This document shows positions 1-7,553 of a stretch of 43,025 nt of DNA, in pieces; position 1 is the first letter of the stretch, and each line of letters opens with the position of its first letter. The translations under genes were made by a program, and so were the position numbers. Under the pieces are notes generated by a model. The model saw only the letters and a list, made by a program, of their open reading frames with translations, was not told the origin of the DNA and searched no databases. The stretch is from Candidatus Tayloriibacteriota bacterium (GTDB lineage: Bacteria; Patescibacteriota; Minisyncoccia; Phycocordibacterales; PALSA-1337): positions 303,441 to 346,465 of the forward strand of contig PLXZ01000004.1 of NCBI GenBank assembly GCA_003151615.1, given 5' to 3'.

Positions 1-712
1 TGTCGGTCGTTTTGAACCAATGACCTTCTTTCGCTTGGTCGTCCTTATGGGCGCGTACGGTGAATTGTATCCAAACCTGCTGATTTACGCCGATGCTTCC
101 GAGAAATTCCAAAAGAGGCGCCAGAGGGTCAACTTTGAACTCCTCTTTCGGATCCTTGTCGAGGCCGTAGTCGACATATGTTTTTATCGGGTAGTGATTG
201 CCTTTCGCGAATTTAAACTCGCAGCCCCAGAGGCTGTTTTCCTTCGGATCAAAATGTACCGATTTTGCGTAGTCGTCGGTTTCGTGTACTTCAACTCCCG
301 GAAACTGGGCATAGAGGCTCGTCTCGATAAATGTTTTCAATGCCGCGCGGGTCCATATGAAAAAATGAACCTGACCCTCGATTGAAACCATTTCGAGCGA
401 GAACCATGCGCGCACTTTCCCGAGCCAATATTTGTCGTACCAGCTTCCCTCGCCTCCGGTTTGGTGAAGCGCTGTCAAAAACAATTCCATGGCGGCCGGC
501 GATTTCATGGTCTCCTTTGGCAGGCGGATTTCAAGGACGACGTATTTTTCCTTGTAAAAACTTTCGGCGCGGATGTATCTGACCCATACATCGGCGAATA
601 TCGCCAACAGGACGATCATGAGAAGTATCGGCGAAATGCCGATGAGAATGCCCACTGACGGCGCGAGCGAGCCGAGGCTGTTTGAATAGAAATGAATCAA
701 TGAAGCGAACAT
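1..712 (-). CDS. Membrane-anchored CPR conserved protein, DUF8128-like (3' part missing)
   Basis: Open frame from an ATG at 712 to the window edge (237 codons seen, no stop). Residues about 18-42 form one hydrophobic segment (VGILIGISPILLMIVLLAIF), followed by a soluble domain beginning KYVVLEIRLPKE and rich in aromatic residues. I recognise this as the type of protein widespread in Patescibacteria and annotated DUF8128, often next to VirB4/TraD-like ATPases, but that match is from memory and the neighbour lies outside the window. It probably sits in the inner membrane with the large domain in the cytoplasm. The function is unknown. No Shine-Dalgarno is visible. A TATAAT at 724-729 lies 11 nt before the ATG, which implies a leader of only a few bases. 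Confidence 0.7.
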   Translation of the reverse strand, partial: MFASLIHFYSNSLGSLAPSVGILIGISPILLMIVLLAIFADVWVRYIRAESFYKEKYVVLEIRLPKETMKSPAAMELFLTALHQTGGEGSWYDKYWLGKVRAWFSLEMVSIEGQVHFFIWTRAALKTFIETSLYAQFPGVEVHETDDYAKSVHFDPKENSLWGCEFKFAKGNHYPIKTYVDYGLDKDPKEEFKVDPLAPLLEFLGSIGVNQQVWIQFTVRAHKDDQAKEGHWFKTTD

Positions 713-723
713 AATGTGTGATT

Positions 724-729
724 ATTATA
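724..729 (-). promoter_or_regulatory. -10 box (TATAAT) of the DUF8128-like gene
   Basis: TATAAT on the minus strand ends 11 nt before the ATG at 712. Transcription would start about 4 nt before the start codon, so the mRNA is essentially leaderless. No convincing -35 box was found. Confidence 0.6.
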
Positions 730-749
730 CCCCAATAGTTACCCAAAAC

Positions 750-773
750 AAAAAAGCCCGTCTGGGCTTTTTT
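750..773 (-). terminator. Intrinsic terminator of the sigma-4/HARE gene
   Basis: AAAAAAGCCC and GGGCTTTTTT form a 10-bp perfect stem around a 4-nt loop, with a T-run on the minus strand, just after the stop at 778. The symmetric A/T runs could let it work in both directions. Confidence 0.8.
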
Positions 774-777
774 GTAC

Positions 778-1827
778 TTACGCTGCAACCGCTGCCCCTA
801 CCGCATGATATCTGTTTTCCTTGTCTTTCTTGAAATATTTGTGGTTCTGGAGATTGACGATGATGGTATTTTCCTTGACGTAGCGTTCTTTGAGTACTTT
901 TTCGATGATTTCCTCCTTTGTCATCGGGCCGTTCTTTTCGAGAACCGATTTGATGACGTCACGGACGACGCCGCTGACATATCCCCATTCCTTCAATGCA
1001 TACAAACCGCGGCCGACCAAAACGAAACGAGGGTCTTTAATGAGTTCATTGTGAGTTGTCGCGACGTGAGCCTTCTTTTTGAAGACTTTGCTGATCTGGT
1101 TTGCGACTTCGCGGAAATGGATCGGCGAACCGTGCTTGCGGATGACGAGGAATGCGTAATCTCGCATACCTTTCGTGTGGATGTTCGGAGAGTGAGCCAC
1201 ACCCCATTCGCCAATCGCATTCTTGCCTACTTTCTTTGAAAGTCCCAGCCATCGGCGCAGAATTTCCTGATTTTTATATTTTTCGGAAACGCCTTCGAGA
1301 TGTTCGAGGAATGTGTTGACCATTTCAGATTCAGGCAAAAGATCCTGGTCTGAAAGATTATTGTAAAGTTTTCGGAGAGACGCTTCAACCTGTCCGGCGA
1401 GTTCGTCGTTTACATGCCATCGGTGTCGGAATTCGTCGTCTTCCTTGCGCTTCTTGAAACCGTCGCCGAGGACGAGGAGAAAATTGATGGCGTTCTGGAT
1501 GCTCTCGTCGCTCGAAACGTGACCGAGGAAATCGTCCTCAACGACAATGCCGCCGAGTGAATGGATGAGATTTTCGAGCTCTTTGAAAACCGAAGTTTCG
1601 GATTTGTAGGCGTCTGATTTGCGGATATTGTTGAGAGCGTAATTTTCGATCTGGCGGACGCGTTCGCGGGTGATGCCGTAGGTTTTTCCGATGGCGTCAA
1701 GAGTCATTTTTGTCGTCGAAGCACCCAATCCGTAGCGGGATGTCAAAACGGCGCGTGCGCGCTCCGGAAGGACGGCGAGAAGGCGCTTGACTGACTGCTT
1801 GGGCTTGAATTGGATTGGTGTGGCCAT
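778..1827 (-). CDS. Sigma-70 region 4-like / HARE-HTH transcription protein
   Basis: 349 aa. Residues about 8-70 resemble sigma-70 region 4: a helix-turn-helix with the signature YGITRERVRQIENYAL, the part of sigma that contacts the -35 element. No region 2 or 3 (core binding, -10 melting) is present. Residues about 215-340 look like a HARE-HTH domain (GSPIHFREVANQI, then DPRFVLVGRGLYALKEWG), the winged-helix domain also found in the RNA polymerase delta subunit. A second winged-helix-like stretch (PMTKEEIIEKVLKERY) ends the protein. The family and this domain order are known from CPR genomes, so it is probably a DNA-binding transcription factor or polymerase accessory subunit rather than a true sigma factor. 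It has its own promoter overlapping the 3' end of leuS and a good terminator, so it is a single-gene unit. Confidence 0.82.
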   Translation of the reverse strand: MATPIQFKPKQSVKRLLAVLPERARAVLTSRYGLGASTTKMTLDAIGKTYGITRERVRQIENYALNNIRKSDAYKSETSVFKELENLIHSLGGIVVEDDFLGHVSSDESIQNAINFLLVLGDGFKKRKEDDEFRHRWHVNDELAGQVEASLRKLYNNLSDQDLLPESEMVNTFLEHLEGVSEKYKNQEILRRWLGLSKKVGKNAIGEWGVAHSPNIHTKGMRDYAFLVIRKHGSPIHFREVANQISKVFKKKAHVATTHNELIKDPRFVLVGRGLYALKEWGYVSGVVRDVIKSVLEKNGPMTKEEIIEKVLKERYVKENTIIVNLQNHKYFKKDKENRYHAVGAAVAA

Positions 1828-1856
1828 GTGAATTAGCGGTGCTTTTTTGTTGGTTT

Positions 1857-1885
1857 AATTTATCACTTTGTTGTCTAGAAGTCAA
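1857..1885 (-). promoter_or_regulatory. Promoter of the sigma-4/HARE gene
   Basis: Minus-strand TTGACT (1880-1885), 17-bp spacer, TAAATT (1857-1862). The -35 box overlaps the last codons of leuS. The predicted leader is about 23 nt and has no Shine-Dalgarno. Confidence 0.65.
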
Positions 1886-4800
1886 ATGTCTGTTGAGGCG
1901 ATGACTATGTTGATAAGCCTACCCTTGACATATATGACTTTCTTGATTTCCTTACCATATATCCATTTCTTGATTTCGTCAAGGGCTACGGCTTTTTCAC
2001 GAGCTCCCTGTTCACTCATTTGACGTTCCTCTTCCGAAGGCATTTCAAAGGAGCTGCGCGTCTTGCCGTTGACCTGAACCGCAATTCTGACCGTTGCTTC
2101 GGCGATTTTTGAAGGATCGAATGCCGGCCATGGCGCCTGATGGATCGATTTTGCGAACTTCCCTTTTCCGAGATTTAATTTTTGCCACAATTCCTCCGTC
2201 ACGTGCGGCGCGAAAGGCGCAAGAAGCGAAAGTATAGCGGCATAATTTTCGCGGGAAATGCCGTTCGATTTTTCCGCAATTTTTTCGAGTTCGTTAACCG
2301 CAATCATGAGCGCCGAAACTGCGGTGTTAAAGCGCATGGCTTCTATGTCCTCTGAAACTTTTTTGATCGTCTTGTGGACGATGGTATCCGATTCGGTCGC
2401 GGCCGGAGTTTCGTCATTTACTTTTTCAGCCAATTTCCAAACGCGTTCGATGAAACGCCGGCAACCCACAATGCCGTTTTCATCCCACGCAATCGCCTGA
2501 TCGAAGGGTCCCATGAACATTTCGTACAGCCGCAATGAATCTGCGCCGACCGCTTCGACAATTCCGTCCGGATTTATGACATTCCCTTTTGACTTCGACA
2601 TTTTCTCGCCGCCCTTCGCCAAAATGAGACCGTGCGAGGTTCGTTTCGTGTACGGTTCCGAGGTCGGGACAAGACCTTGGTCGAACAGGAACTTGTGCCA
2701 GAAACGCGAGTATAAAAGATGCAGGGTCGTGTGTTCATTTCCTCCGTTGTACCAATCTACAGGAGTCCAATATTTCAGTTTGTCAGCAGCGGCAAATGCC
2801 TTTGCATTGTGCGGATCTGTGTATCGCAGGTAATACCAGCTTGAGCCGGCCCAGTTCGGCATCGTGTCAGTTTCGCGCTTCGCCATTCCGGCATTTTCAA
2901 AAAAAGCATGCATGTCCTTGAAATTTTTCAGTATCTGATTTTCAGGCAAAGCTTCGCGTAGTTTTTCAAAGCCGTGGTAACCCCAGGCACAGCCGACGAT
3001 TTTTGACCGGTCAAGCAGATTTTCCAGTTCGTAGACGTCGGCCTTCGTATCGGTGAAGTAATGGATGTCTCGTACCCCGACATTCCAGTCCTTGCAGACC
3101 CATTCGATTTTTTCTTCCTTCGAAGCATGGTCTTCGTACGCCAATATATGGCTGAATTTGAGGCCCGATCCCTCGAGCATCGGCAGAACATACGCCTGCG
3201 AACCGGAAGAAACCACGGCACACTTTGCATTTTTGTGTTTTTTGACCTCCTTTATGAAATCTTTGAACAGCTGCGGCTCGGAATCGACGACGCATTTCCC
3301 GAATTTCCTGATGAAATCGAGGTCGCTTTGAATTTTTTCAGGGGTGCGCTGAACATCGCGCGCATGGTTCGGCTTGCGGTCAAAATATTTAAGCATGCGG
3401 TTCTCGGCTTCTTCTTTCGACGGACTGCCCATTGCCACATGCGCATTGATGGCCGCTTTCCACGTGTCGCCGAGCACGCCGTCGAAATCAAAAATAAAAT
3501 ATTTATTTTTTTGAGCCTGTTTTTTTGAGCCGCATTTCGGGCACTTCACATTAACCCATCCGGAAATGGCGGCGAGCGGAGATTCGCCCGTTTCGGTCGG
3601 CTTATAATTTTTGACTTCCGGAAGCTTGACCGGCAAATCCTTTTCAGGAACCGGAACAATGCCGCATTCCGGACAATGAATCACGGGAATCGGCTCGCCC
3701 CAATAGCGCTGGCGTGAAAATACCCAATCGCGCAGTTTGTAGGTGGTTTTTGGAGTGCCGAAAGCCGCAGCGATTTCTTTTTTAACTGTTTCGCTTTTTT
3801 GACCGTCAAATGATCCTGAATTTATAAGTATGCCCTCGCCCGCATAAGCATGGTCATTCATGCAGTAATCCCAAATCCATTTTTGATTTATATGAGTCAA
3901 GAATTCACGGGCTTTATTTTCATCAATCCAGACAAGGTCGTGCTTTGATTTTTCTTCATCGCTTGTTTCCGCGCGCTCCTCATTTTCAAGCTGAAATACG
4001 ACTCCCCTCGTAATCATGTAGCGATTTTCGTTTTTATGCGGCGCATAGAAAAAGGAATGGACTTGCTGCGCGCTTCCGGACGTCGGAATATGCTTCAGGT
4101 TTTTATAGCCCGTTTCTTCCAGGATTTCACGGCGGCCGGCAGCTACGATATCTTCACCTTTTTCAATCCCGCCCGTGACGAATGAATTCCAGCCTTCCTT
4201 CTTCCAGGTTATAAAAAGATACTTGTTTTCTTTCGGATGCCTTATTATTGCGTGGATATTTTCCCGTCGAATGATTGGCTTGTCTTTTTTCGGTATCAAA
4301 TCCGTCGTATTTTCACGATACGGAGCAATCACCTGCCGCACCGGCAAACCATGTTTCTTCGCAAACTCAAAATCGCGCTCGTCGTGCGCCGGCACGGCCA
4401 TGACGGCACCGGTTCCATAGTCGGACAAAACATAGTCCGCGATCCAGACCGGAACTTTTTCGCCGTTTGCGGGATTGATTGCGGAGAGGCCTTTCAACTC
4501 AACTCCGGTTTTTTCGCGCTTCGCATCGGTGCGGACAATGTCAGTCTGATTTTTTGCCTTCGCAACATAATCCCCGACTTCTTTTTTGTTTTCCAATTGC
4601 GGAAGTACGATTCGAGCCCAGGGATGTTCCGGAGCAAGAACTACATATGTGACACCGAACAAAGTATCCGGACGCGTCGTGAACACAGTCACCGACGGCG
4701 TTAAAGCTTTCAAAATAGTAGGTTCAGTATTACCGTCAAAATGAGGTTCCTCGGCGATTACTTTTTGCACGGGAGTTTGAAGAAGTTCTCCGAGCCGAAA

Positions 4801-6990
4801 CGCCTGACCTTCGTCTACCGCGATGTCTTTTATATCATGAAGCAACTTTATAAAGCCGACATTATTTTTGATTTTGGATGCATCAAATTTCCAATTGAAG
4901 GTTTTTTCGAAAGGCCGCGGGTGATCTTTGAACTTGACGTCGGCAAATCCCCCGGCCAAAACAAGTCCGGCGATTTTTCTCTGCAATTTCTCAACGACTT
5001 TCATGGCGACGACTGTACCGAGACTGTGCCCGTATAGAATAGTATTTTCGTCATAGCCAATTTTTTCCATCGCAGCTAAGGCCGCGGCAACCTGTTCTTC
5101 TTCAACCGGCTTTCCGGGATTTGGCAAAGCCGGTATCAGAACCGCATGACCTTTTTCTTCGAGCTTTTCTTTAAGCCACGGATAGAGTGGATCGGATGGT
5201 TTTGCCTTGTAACCGTGCAAAAGGACGTATTTATATTTTTTTGAACGTGCCGAAAGGACGAAATCAAACTCCGCACCCTCGCTTTTGCCGATCCAGTTTC
5301 TCTGCGATTCCTTGATCGATTCGGGCCAGTCGAGAAGCGGCCGGGGCTCATCAAACCAGCTCGGCTTGCCGAGGAACATCGTGTCCCACATGTATTTCTG
5401 CGCGGCAGGTGAAATGAACGCCGACATTTCTTCTTTTGTCAGCCAAACGACGTCATGGTTCGCTTTCTCTTCCTCGGTCAGTTCGCGTTGTTTGCCGTCT
5501 TTCAATTCAAAATACATTACATCGAAATGCGCCAACCGATTGATGTTTTTTGGATTATGGAAAAATTTCGAATCGACGCGTCCAAGATTGCGCACGAATT
5601 TCGGATGGAGATATCCCGTTTCTTCGATAATTTCTGTGGCGGCCCCTTCCTCCGGCGTTTGATTGCCTTCAGGTCCGCCGGTAATAATCGTTTTCCACGC
5701 GACTTTTTTCCATTTCAGGCCTATATATTTGTCTTCTTTCCAATGCTTCACGATGGCGGCAATCGGATTGCGTTCAACTGTTTCGACCCCTTCGCGGAAT
5801 CCGGAAAGCGAAGATACGTCAATAAAACGCAGCACATTCGAATCTTTTTCGTCGCGCTCGACGCGCACGCTCATGCGAGCCAGCCAGACCGGTAATTCGG
5901 AGTTGACCATTTTGCCAGGAACAAAGTCGGATTCATCAACCCAAATGATTTCATTGCCTTCACCATTGTCGTCGGTGATTGGAACGCGGGCGTCACTTTT
6001 CAATTCGAAATAGACCGCGCGGGCGTGCGCTATGCGATTTTGATCCTTGTGTTTTGCAAAATAAGAGGCTTCGACAGGGCCGCCCAAAATGCGTTTGAAT
6101 TCGATATCCGTATAGCCGGTTTCTTCGCGAACTTCGCGACGCCCGGCCTCAACAGGATTCTCGTTCTCTTCAATGCCACCTATGACAACCGTGTCCCAGC
6201 CATGTTTTTTATTTCTTATAATCAGGTATTTTTTTGTTTTCGGATCAAAAACAATGGCATGGACGTTGTTTCGTTCGACGGTGCGTTTATCCGGTCGTGG
6301 CGGATTAACATGGTCAACAAATTTTGGTTCGGCACATTCAACCGCATCCAGCCCCGCCAATAATTTATCGGCATATTTCGTAATCGCCAGCATCCACTGT
6401 TCTTTTTCGCGTTTTTCAACCGGTGTTCCGCAACGTTCGCATTTACCGTCGATAACTTCCTCGTTGGCGAGACCGATCAAGTCTTTTGGACACCAATTGA
6501 TGGTCATCTTTTTCTTGTACGCCAGACCCTCCTTCAAAAACTGCAAAAAAATCCACTGCGTCCATTTGTAATATTTCGGGTCGGTCGTATTGATTTCGCG
6601 CGACCAGTCGAAGAAAAAGCCGAGCGACTTCAACTGGCGCCGGAACGTGTCGGTATTTTTCTTCGTCACGACCGCGGGTTGGATGCCGGTTTTAATCGCA
6701 TAATTTTCAGTCGGTAAACCGAATGCATCCCAGCCGATCGGATACAAAACATCGTAGCCCTCGCGTCGGCGTTTGTGGGAAATGATATCCATCGCGGTGT
6801 TACTGCGGATATGGCCGACATGGAGTCCGTCGCCGGACGGGTATGGAAATTCGATGAGAGAGTAGAATTTTTTGGCGTTCGCAGCCTTCTTGCCCGCCCC
6901 TTTTTTCGGGTCTTTGGCTTCGCCGACCTTGTTTTTCGCCCAGATTTTCTGCCATTTCTGCTCTATTTGTTTGTGGTCGTAAGGTTGCAT
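1882..6990 (-). CDS. leuS: Leucyl-tRNA synthetase with five inserted enzyme domains (3 Nudix, serine hydrolase, HAD)
   Basis: 1,702 aa, against about 800-870 for bacterial LeuRS. The synthetase is complete: HVGH (57-60), zinc knuckle CERC (184-187), EQWMLAITKYAD (197-208), WPESIKESQRNWIGKSEG (555-572), CP1 editing domain (TTRPDTLFG 771-779; GTGAVMAVPAHDERD 859-873), a second zinc site (CPEC 1106-1109; CPKC 1150-1153), KMSKS (1463-1467), and the anticodon-binding and C-terminal regions. Inserted are: Nudix 1 (about 242-370) and Nudix 2 (about 409-540) before the WPES segment; an RBBP9/YdeN-type alpha/beta hydrolase (about 586-760; LLHGY, nucleophile elbow GHSLG with Ser656) inside the entry to CP1; Nudix 3 (about 911-1045) after the CP1 core; and a HAD phosphatase (about 1160-1366; FDFDGVLGDT, SSGS, FTDTKAD) directly after the CPKC knuckle. 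The Nudix boxes at 271-293 and 940-962 are canonical; that at 438-460 is degenerate. The start is MQPYDHK; an upstream ATG at 7050 lies inside a terminator. The insert functions are unknown. Confidence 0.97.
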   Translation of the reverse strand: MQPYDHKQIEQKWQKIWAKNKVGEAKDPKKGAGKKAANAKKFYSLIEFPYPSGDGLHVGHIRSNTAMDIISHKRRREGYDVLYPIGWDAFGLPTENYAIKTGIQPAVVTKKNTDTFRRQLKSLGFFFDWSREINTTDPKYYKWTQWIFLQFLKEGLAYKKKMTINWCPKDLIGLANEEVIDGKCERCGTPVEKREKEQWMLAITKYADKLLAGLDAVECAEPKFVDHVNPPRPDKRTVERNNVHAIVFDPKTKKYLIIRNKKHGWDTVVIGGIEENENPVEAGRREVREETGYTDIEFKRILGGPVEASYFAKHKDQNRIAHARAVYFELKSDARVPITDDNGEGNEIIWVDESDFVPGKMVNSELPVWLARMSVRVERDEKDSNVLRFIDVSSLSGFREGVETVERNPIAAIVKHWKEDKYIGLKWKKVAWKTIITGGPEGNQTPEEGAATEIIEETGYLHPKFVRNLGRVDSKFFHNPKNINRLAHFDVMYFELKDGKQRELTEEEKANHDVVWLTKEEMSAFISPAAQKYMWDTMFLGKPSWFDEPRPLLDWPESIKESQRNWIGKSEGAEFDFVLSARSKKYKYVLLHGYKAKPSDPLYPWLKEKLEEKGHAVLIPALPNPGKPVEEEQVAAALAAMEKIGYDENTILYGHSLGTVVAMKVVEKLQRKIAGLVLAGGFADVKFKDHPRPFEKTFNWKFDASKIKNNVGFIKLLHDIKDIAVDEGQAFRLGELLQTPVQKVIAEEPHFDGNTEPTILKALTPSVTVFTTRPDTLFGVTYVVLAPEHPWARIVLPQLENKKEVGDYVAKAKNQTDIVRTDAKREKTGVELKGLSAINPANGEKVPVWIADYVLSDYGTGAVMAVPAHDERDFEFAKKHGLPVRQVIAPYRENTTDLIPKKDKPIIRRENIHAIIRHPKENKYLFITWKKEGWNSFVTGGIEKGEDIVAAGRREILEETGYKNLKHIPTSGSAQQVHSFFYAPHKNENRYMITRGVVFQLENEERAETSDEEKSKHDLVWIDENKAREFLTHINQKWIWDYCMNDHAYAGEGILINSGSFDGQKSETVKKEIAAAFGTPKTTYKLRDWVFSRQRYWGEPIPVIHCPECGIVPVPEKDLPVKLPEVKNYKPTETGESPLAAISGWVNVKCPKCGSKKQAQKNKYFIFDFDGVLGDTWKAAINAHVAMGSPSKEEAENRMLKYFDRKPNHARDVQRTPEKIQSDLDFIRKFGKCVVDSEPQLFKDFIKEVKKHKNAKCAVVSSGSQAYVLPMLEGSGLKFSHILAYEDHASKEEKIEWVCKDWNVGVRDIHYFTDTKADVYELENLLDRSKIVGCAWGYHGFEKLREALPENQILKNFKDMHAFFENAGMAKRETDTMPNWAGSSWYYLRYTDPHNAKAFAAADKLKYWTPVDWYNGGNEHTTLHLLYSRFWHKFLFDQGLVPTSEPYTKRTSHGLILAKGGEKMSKSKGNVINPDGIVEAVGADSLRLYEMFMGPFDQAIAWDENGIVGCRRFIERVWKLAEKVNDETPAATESDTIVHKTIKKVSEDIEAMRFNTAVSALMIAVNELEKIAEKSNGISRENYAAILSLLAPFAPHVTEELWQKLNLGKGKFAKSIHQAPWPAFDPSKIAEATVRIAVQVNGKTRSSFEMPSEEERQMSEQGAREKAVALDEIKKWIYGKEIKKVIYVKGRLINIVIASTDI

Positions 6991-7032
6991 GGCAATTGAA
7001 TGTTCATCAATAATACAATAAAAAACACAAAG

Positions 7033-7062
7033 AAAAAAGCCCCCGCACATACATGCGGGGGC
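7033..7062 (-). terminator. Strong intrinsic terminator between the small membrane genes and leuS
   Basis: GCCCCCGCA and TGCGGGGGC form a 9-bp GC-rich stem (7039-7062) followed on the minus strand by six T. It ends the two-gene transcript above it, so leuS needs its own start. The only candidate I see is a weak TATTAT at 7010-7015. Confidence 0.88.
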
Positions 7063-7089
7063 TTGCGAACAGAAATGTTCTTGAAAATA

Positions 7090-7236
7090 TCAATATTTAA
7101 CGCAACTATAAATGACGACGCCTAACACGGCGAAGAGAACGACCGCGGCAATCACAACTTCCACAAATGGAGTTGAATTGAGCGTAGAGGAGAATCGTTC
7201 CGGAGGAAAGGGGTTTTTTGAATTTGTATTCTTCAT
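7090..7236 (-). CDS. 48-aa single-pass membrane protein
   Basis: 48 aa. A polar N-terminus (MKNTNSKNPFPPERF) precedes one transmembrane helix (about 24-43, VVIAAVVLFAVLGVVIY) and a short CVKY tail, so the topology is probably N-in. The start is supported by an AAGGA sequence 5 nt before the ATG, one of the few Shine-Dalgarno sites in the window. It lies 13 nt after another gene of exactly the same length and is followed by the terminator at 7033-7062, so the two form a transcript. No family recognised. Confidence 0.7.
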   Translation of the reverse strand: MKNTNSKNPFPPERFSSTLNSTPFVEVVIAAVVLFAVLGVVIYSCVKY

Positions 7237-7249
7237 AATTTTCCTTATT

Positions 7250-7396
7250 TTAATGGCCTAATCGAAATACCAACACAATCGAGAGGATGACCAGGATAAT
7301 CGCGAGCGGCATTACCGGGATCCTTTGGGATATTTTGAGCATGACCGGAAGTAAATCATGCTTGCGGTTGCTGTAGCGGGTTTTTCTACGCGTCAT
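7250..7396 (-). CDS. 48-aa basic single-pass membrane protein
   Basis: 48 aa from the ATG at 7396. A strongly basic N-terminus (MTRRKTRYSNRKH) is followed by a C-terminal hydrophobic helix (about 29-44, MPLAIILVILSIVLVF). The positive-inside rule predicts N-in with a C-terminal anchor. A longer in-frame version from 7501 is possible, but it would start upstream of the promoter at 7452-7480, so the short form is preferred. No Shine-Dalgarno is visible and the leader is about 50 nt. Function unknown. Confidence 0.65.
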   Translation of the reverse strand: MTRRKTRYSNRKHDLLPVMLKISQRIPVMPLAIILVILSIVLVFRLGH

Positions 7397-7451
7397 AACT
7401 GTATTTTGGTTGAAGTTGTTGTGGTGAACTGAATACTGAAACCGGCTGAGG

Positions 7452-7480
7452 ATGATACCATAAAAATAAGGTCGTGGCAA
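7452..7480 (-). promoter_or_regulatory. Promoter of the twin small membrane genes
   Basis: Minus-strand TTGCCA (7475-7480), 17-bp spacer, TATCAT (7452-7457). It is well placed for a transcript that covers both 48-aa genes and stops at 7033-7062. Confidence 0.65.
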
Positions 7481-7553
7481 GTCCTGCAACAGACATGACA
7501 TACAGTCAAATGTGTGACGGATTTAAGAGCTCAACAAAGCCATTTCCGAGGTG

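Noticed and set aside
2258-6571. Many plus-strand frames of 80-155 codons opposite leuS
   Set aside because: All are antisense to conserved synthetase or insert domains, with no start signals or recognisable domains.
6991-7050. Longer leuS from an ATG at 7050
   Set aside because: The added residues come from the terminator at 7033-7062. LeuRS starts normally at MQPYDHK.
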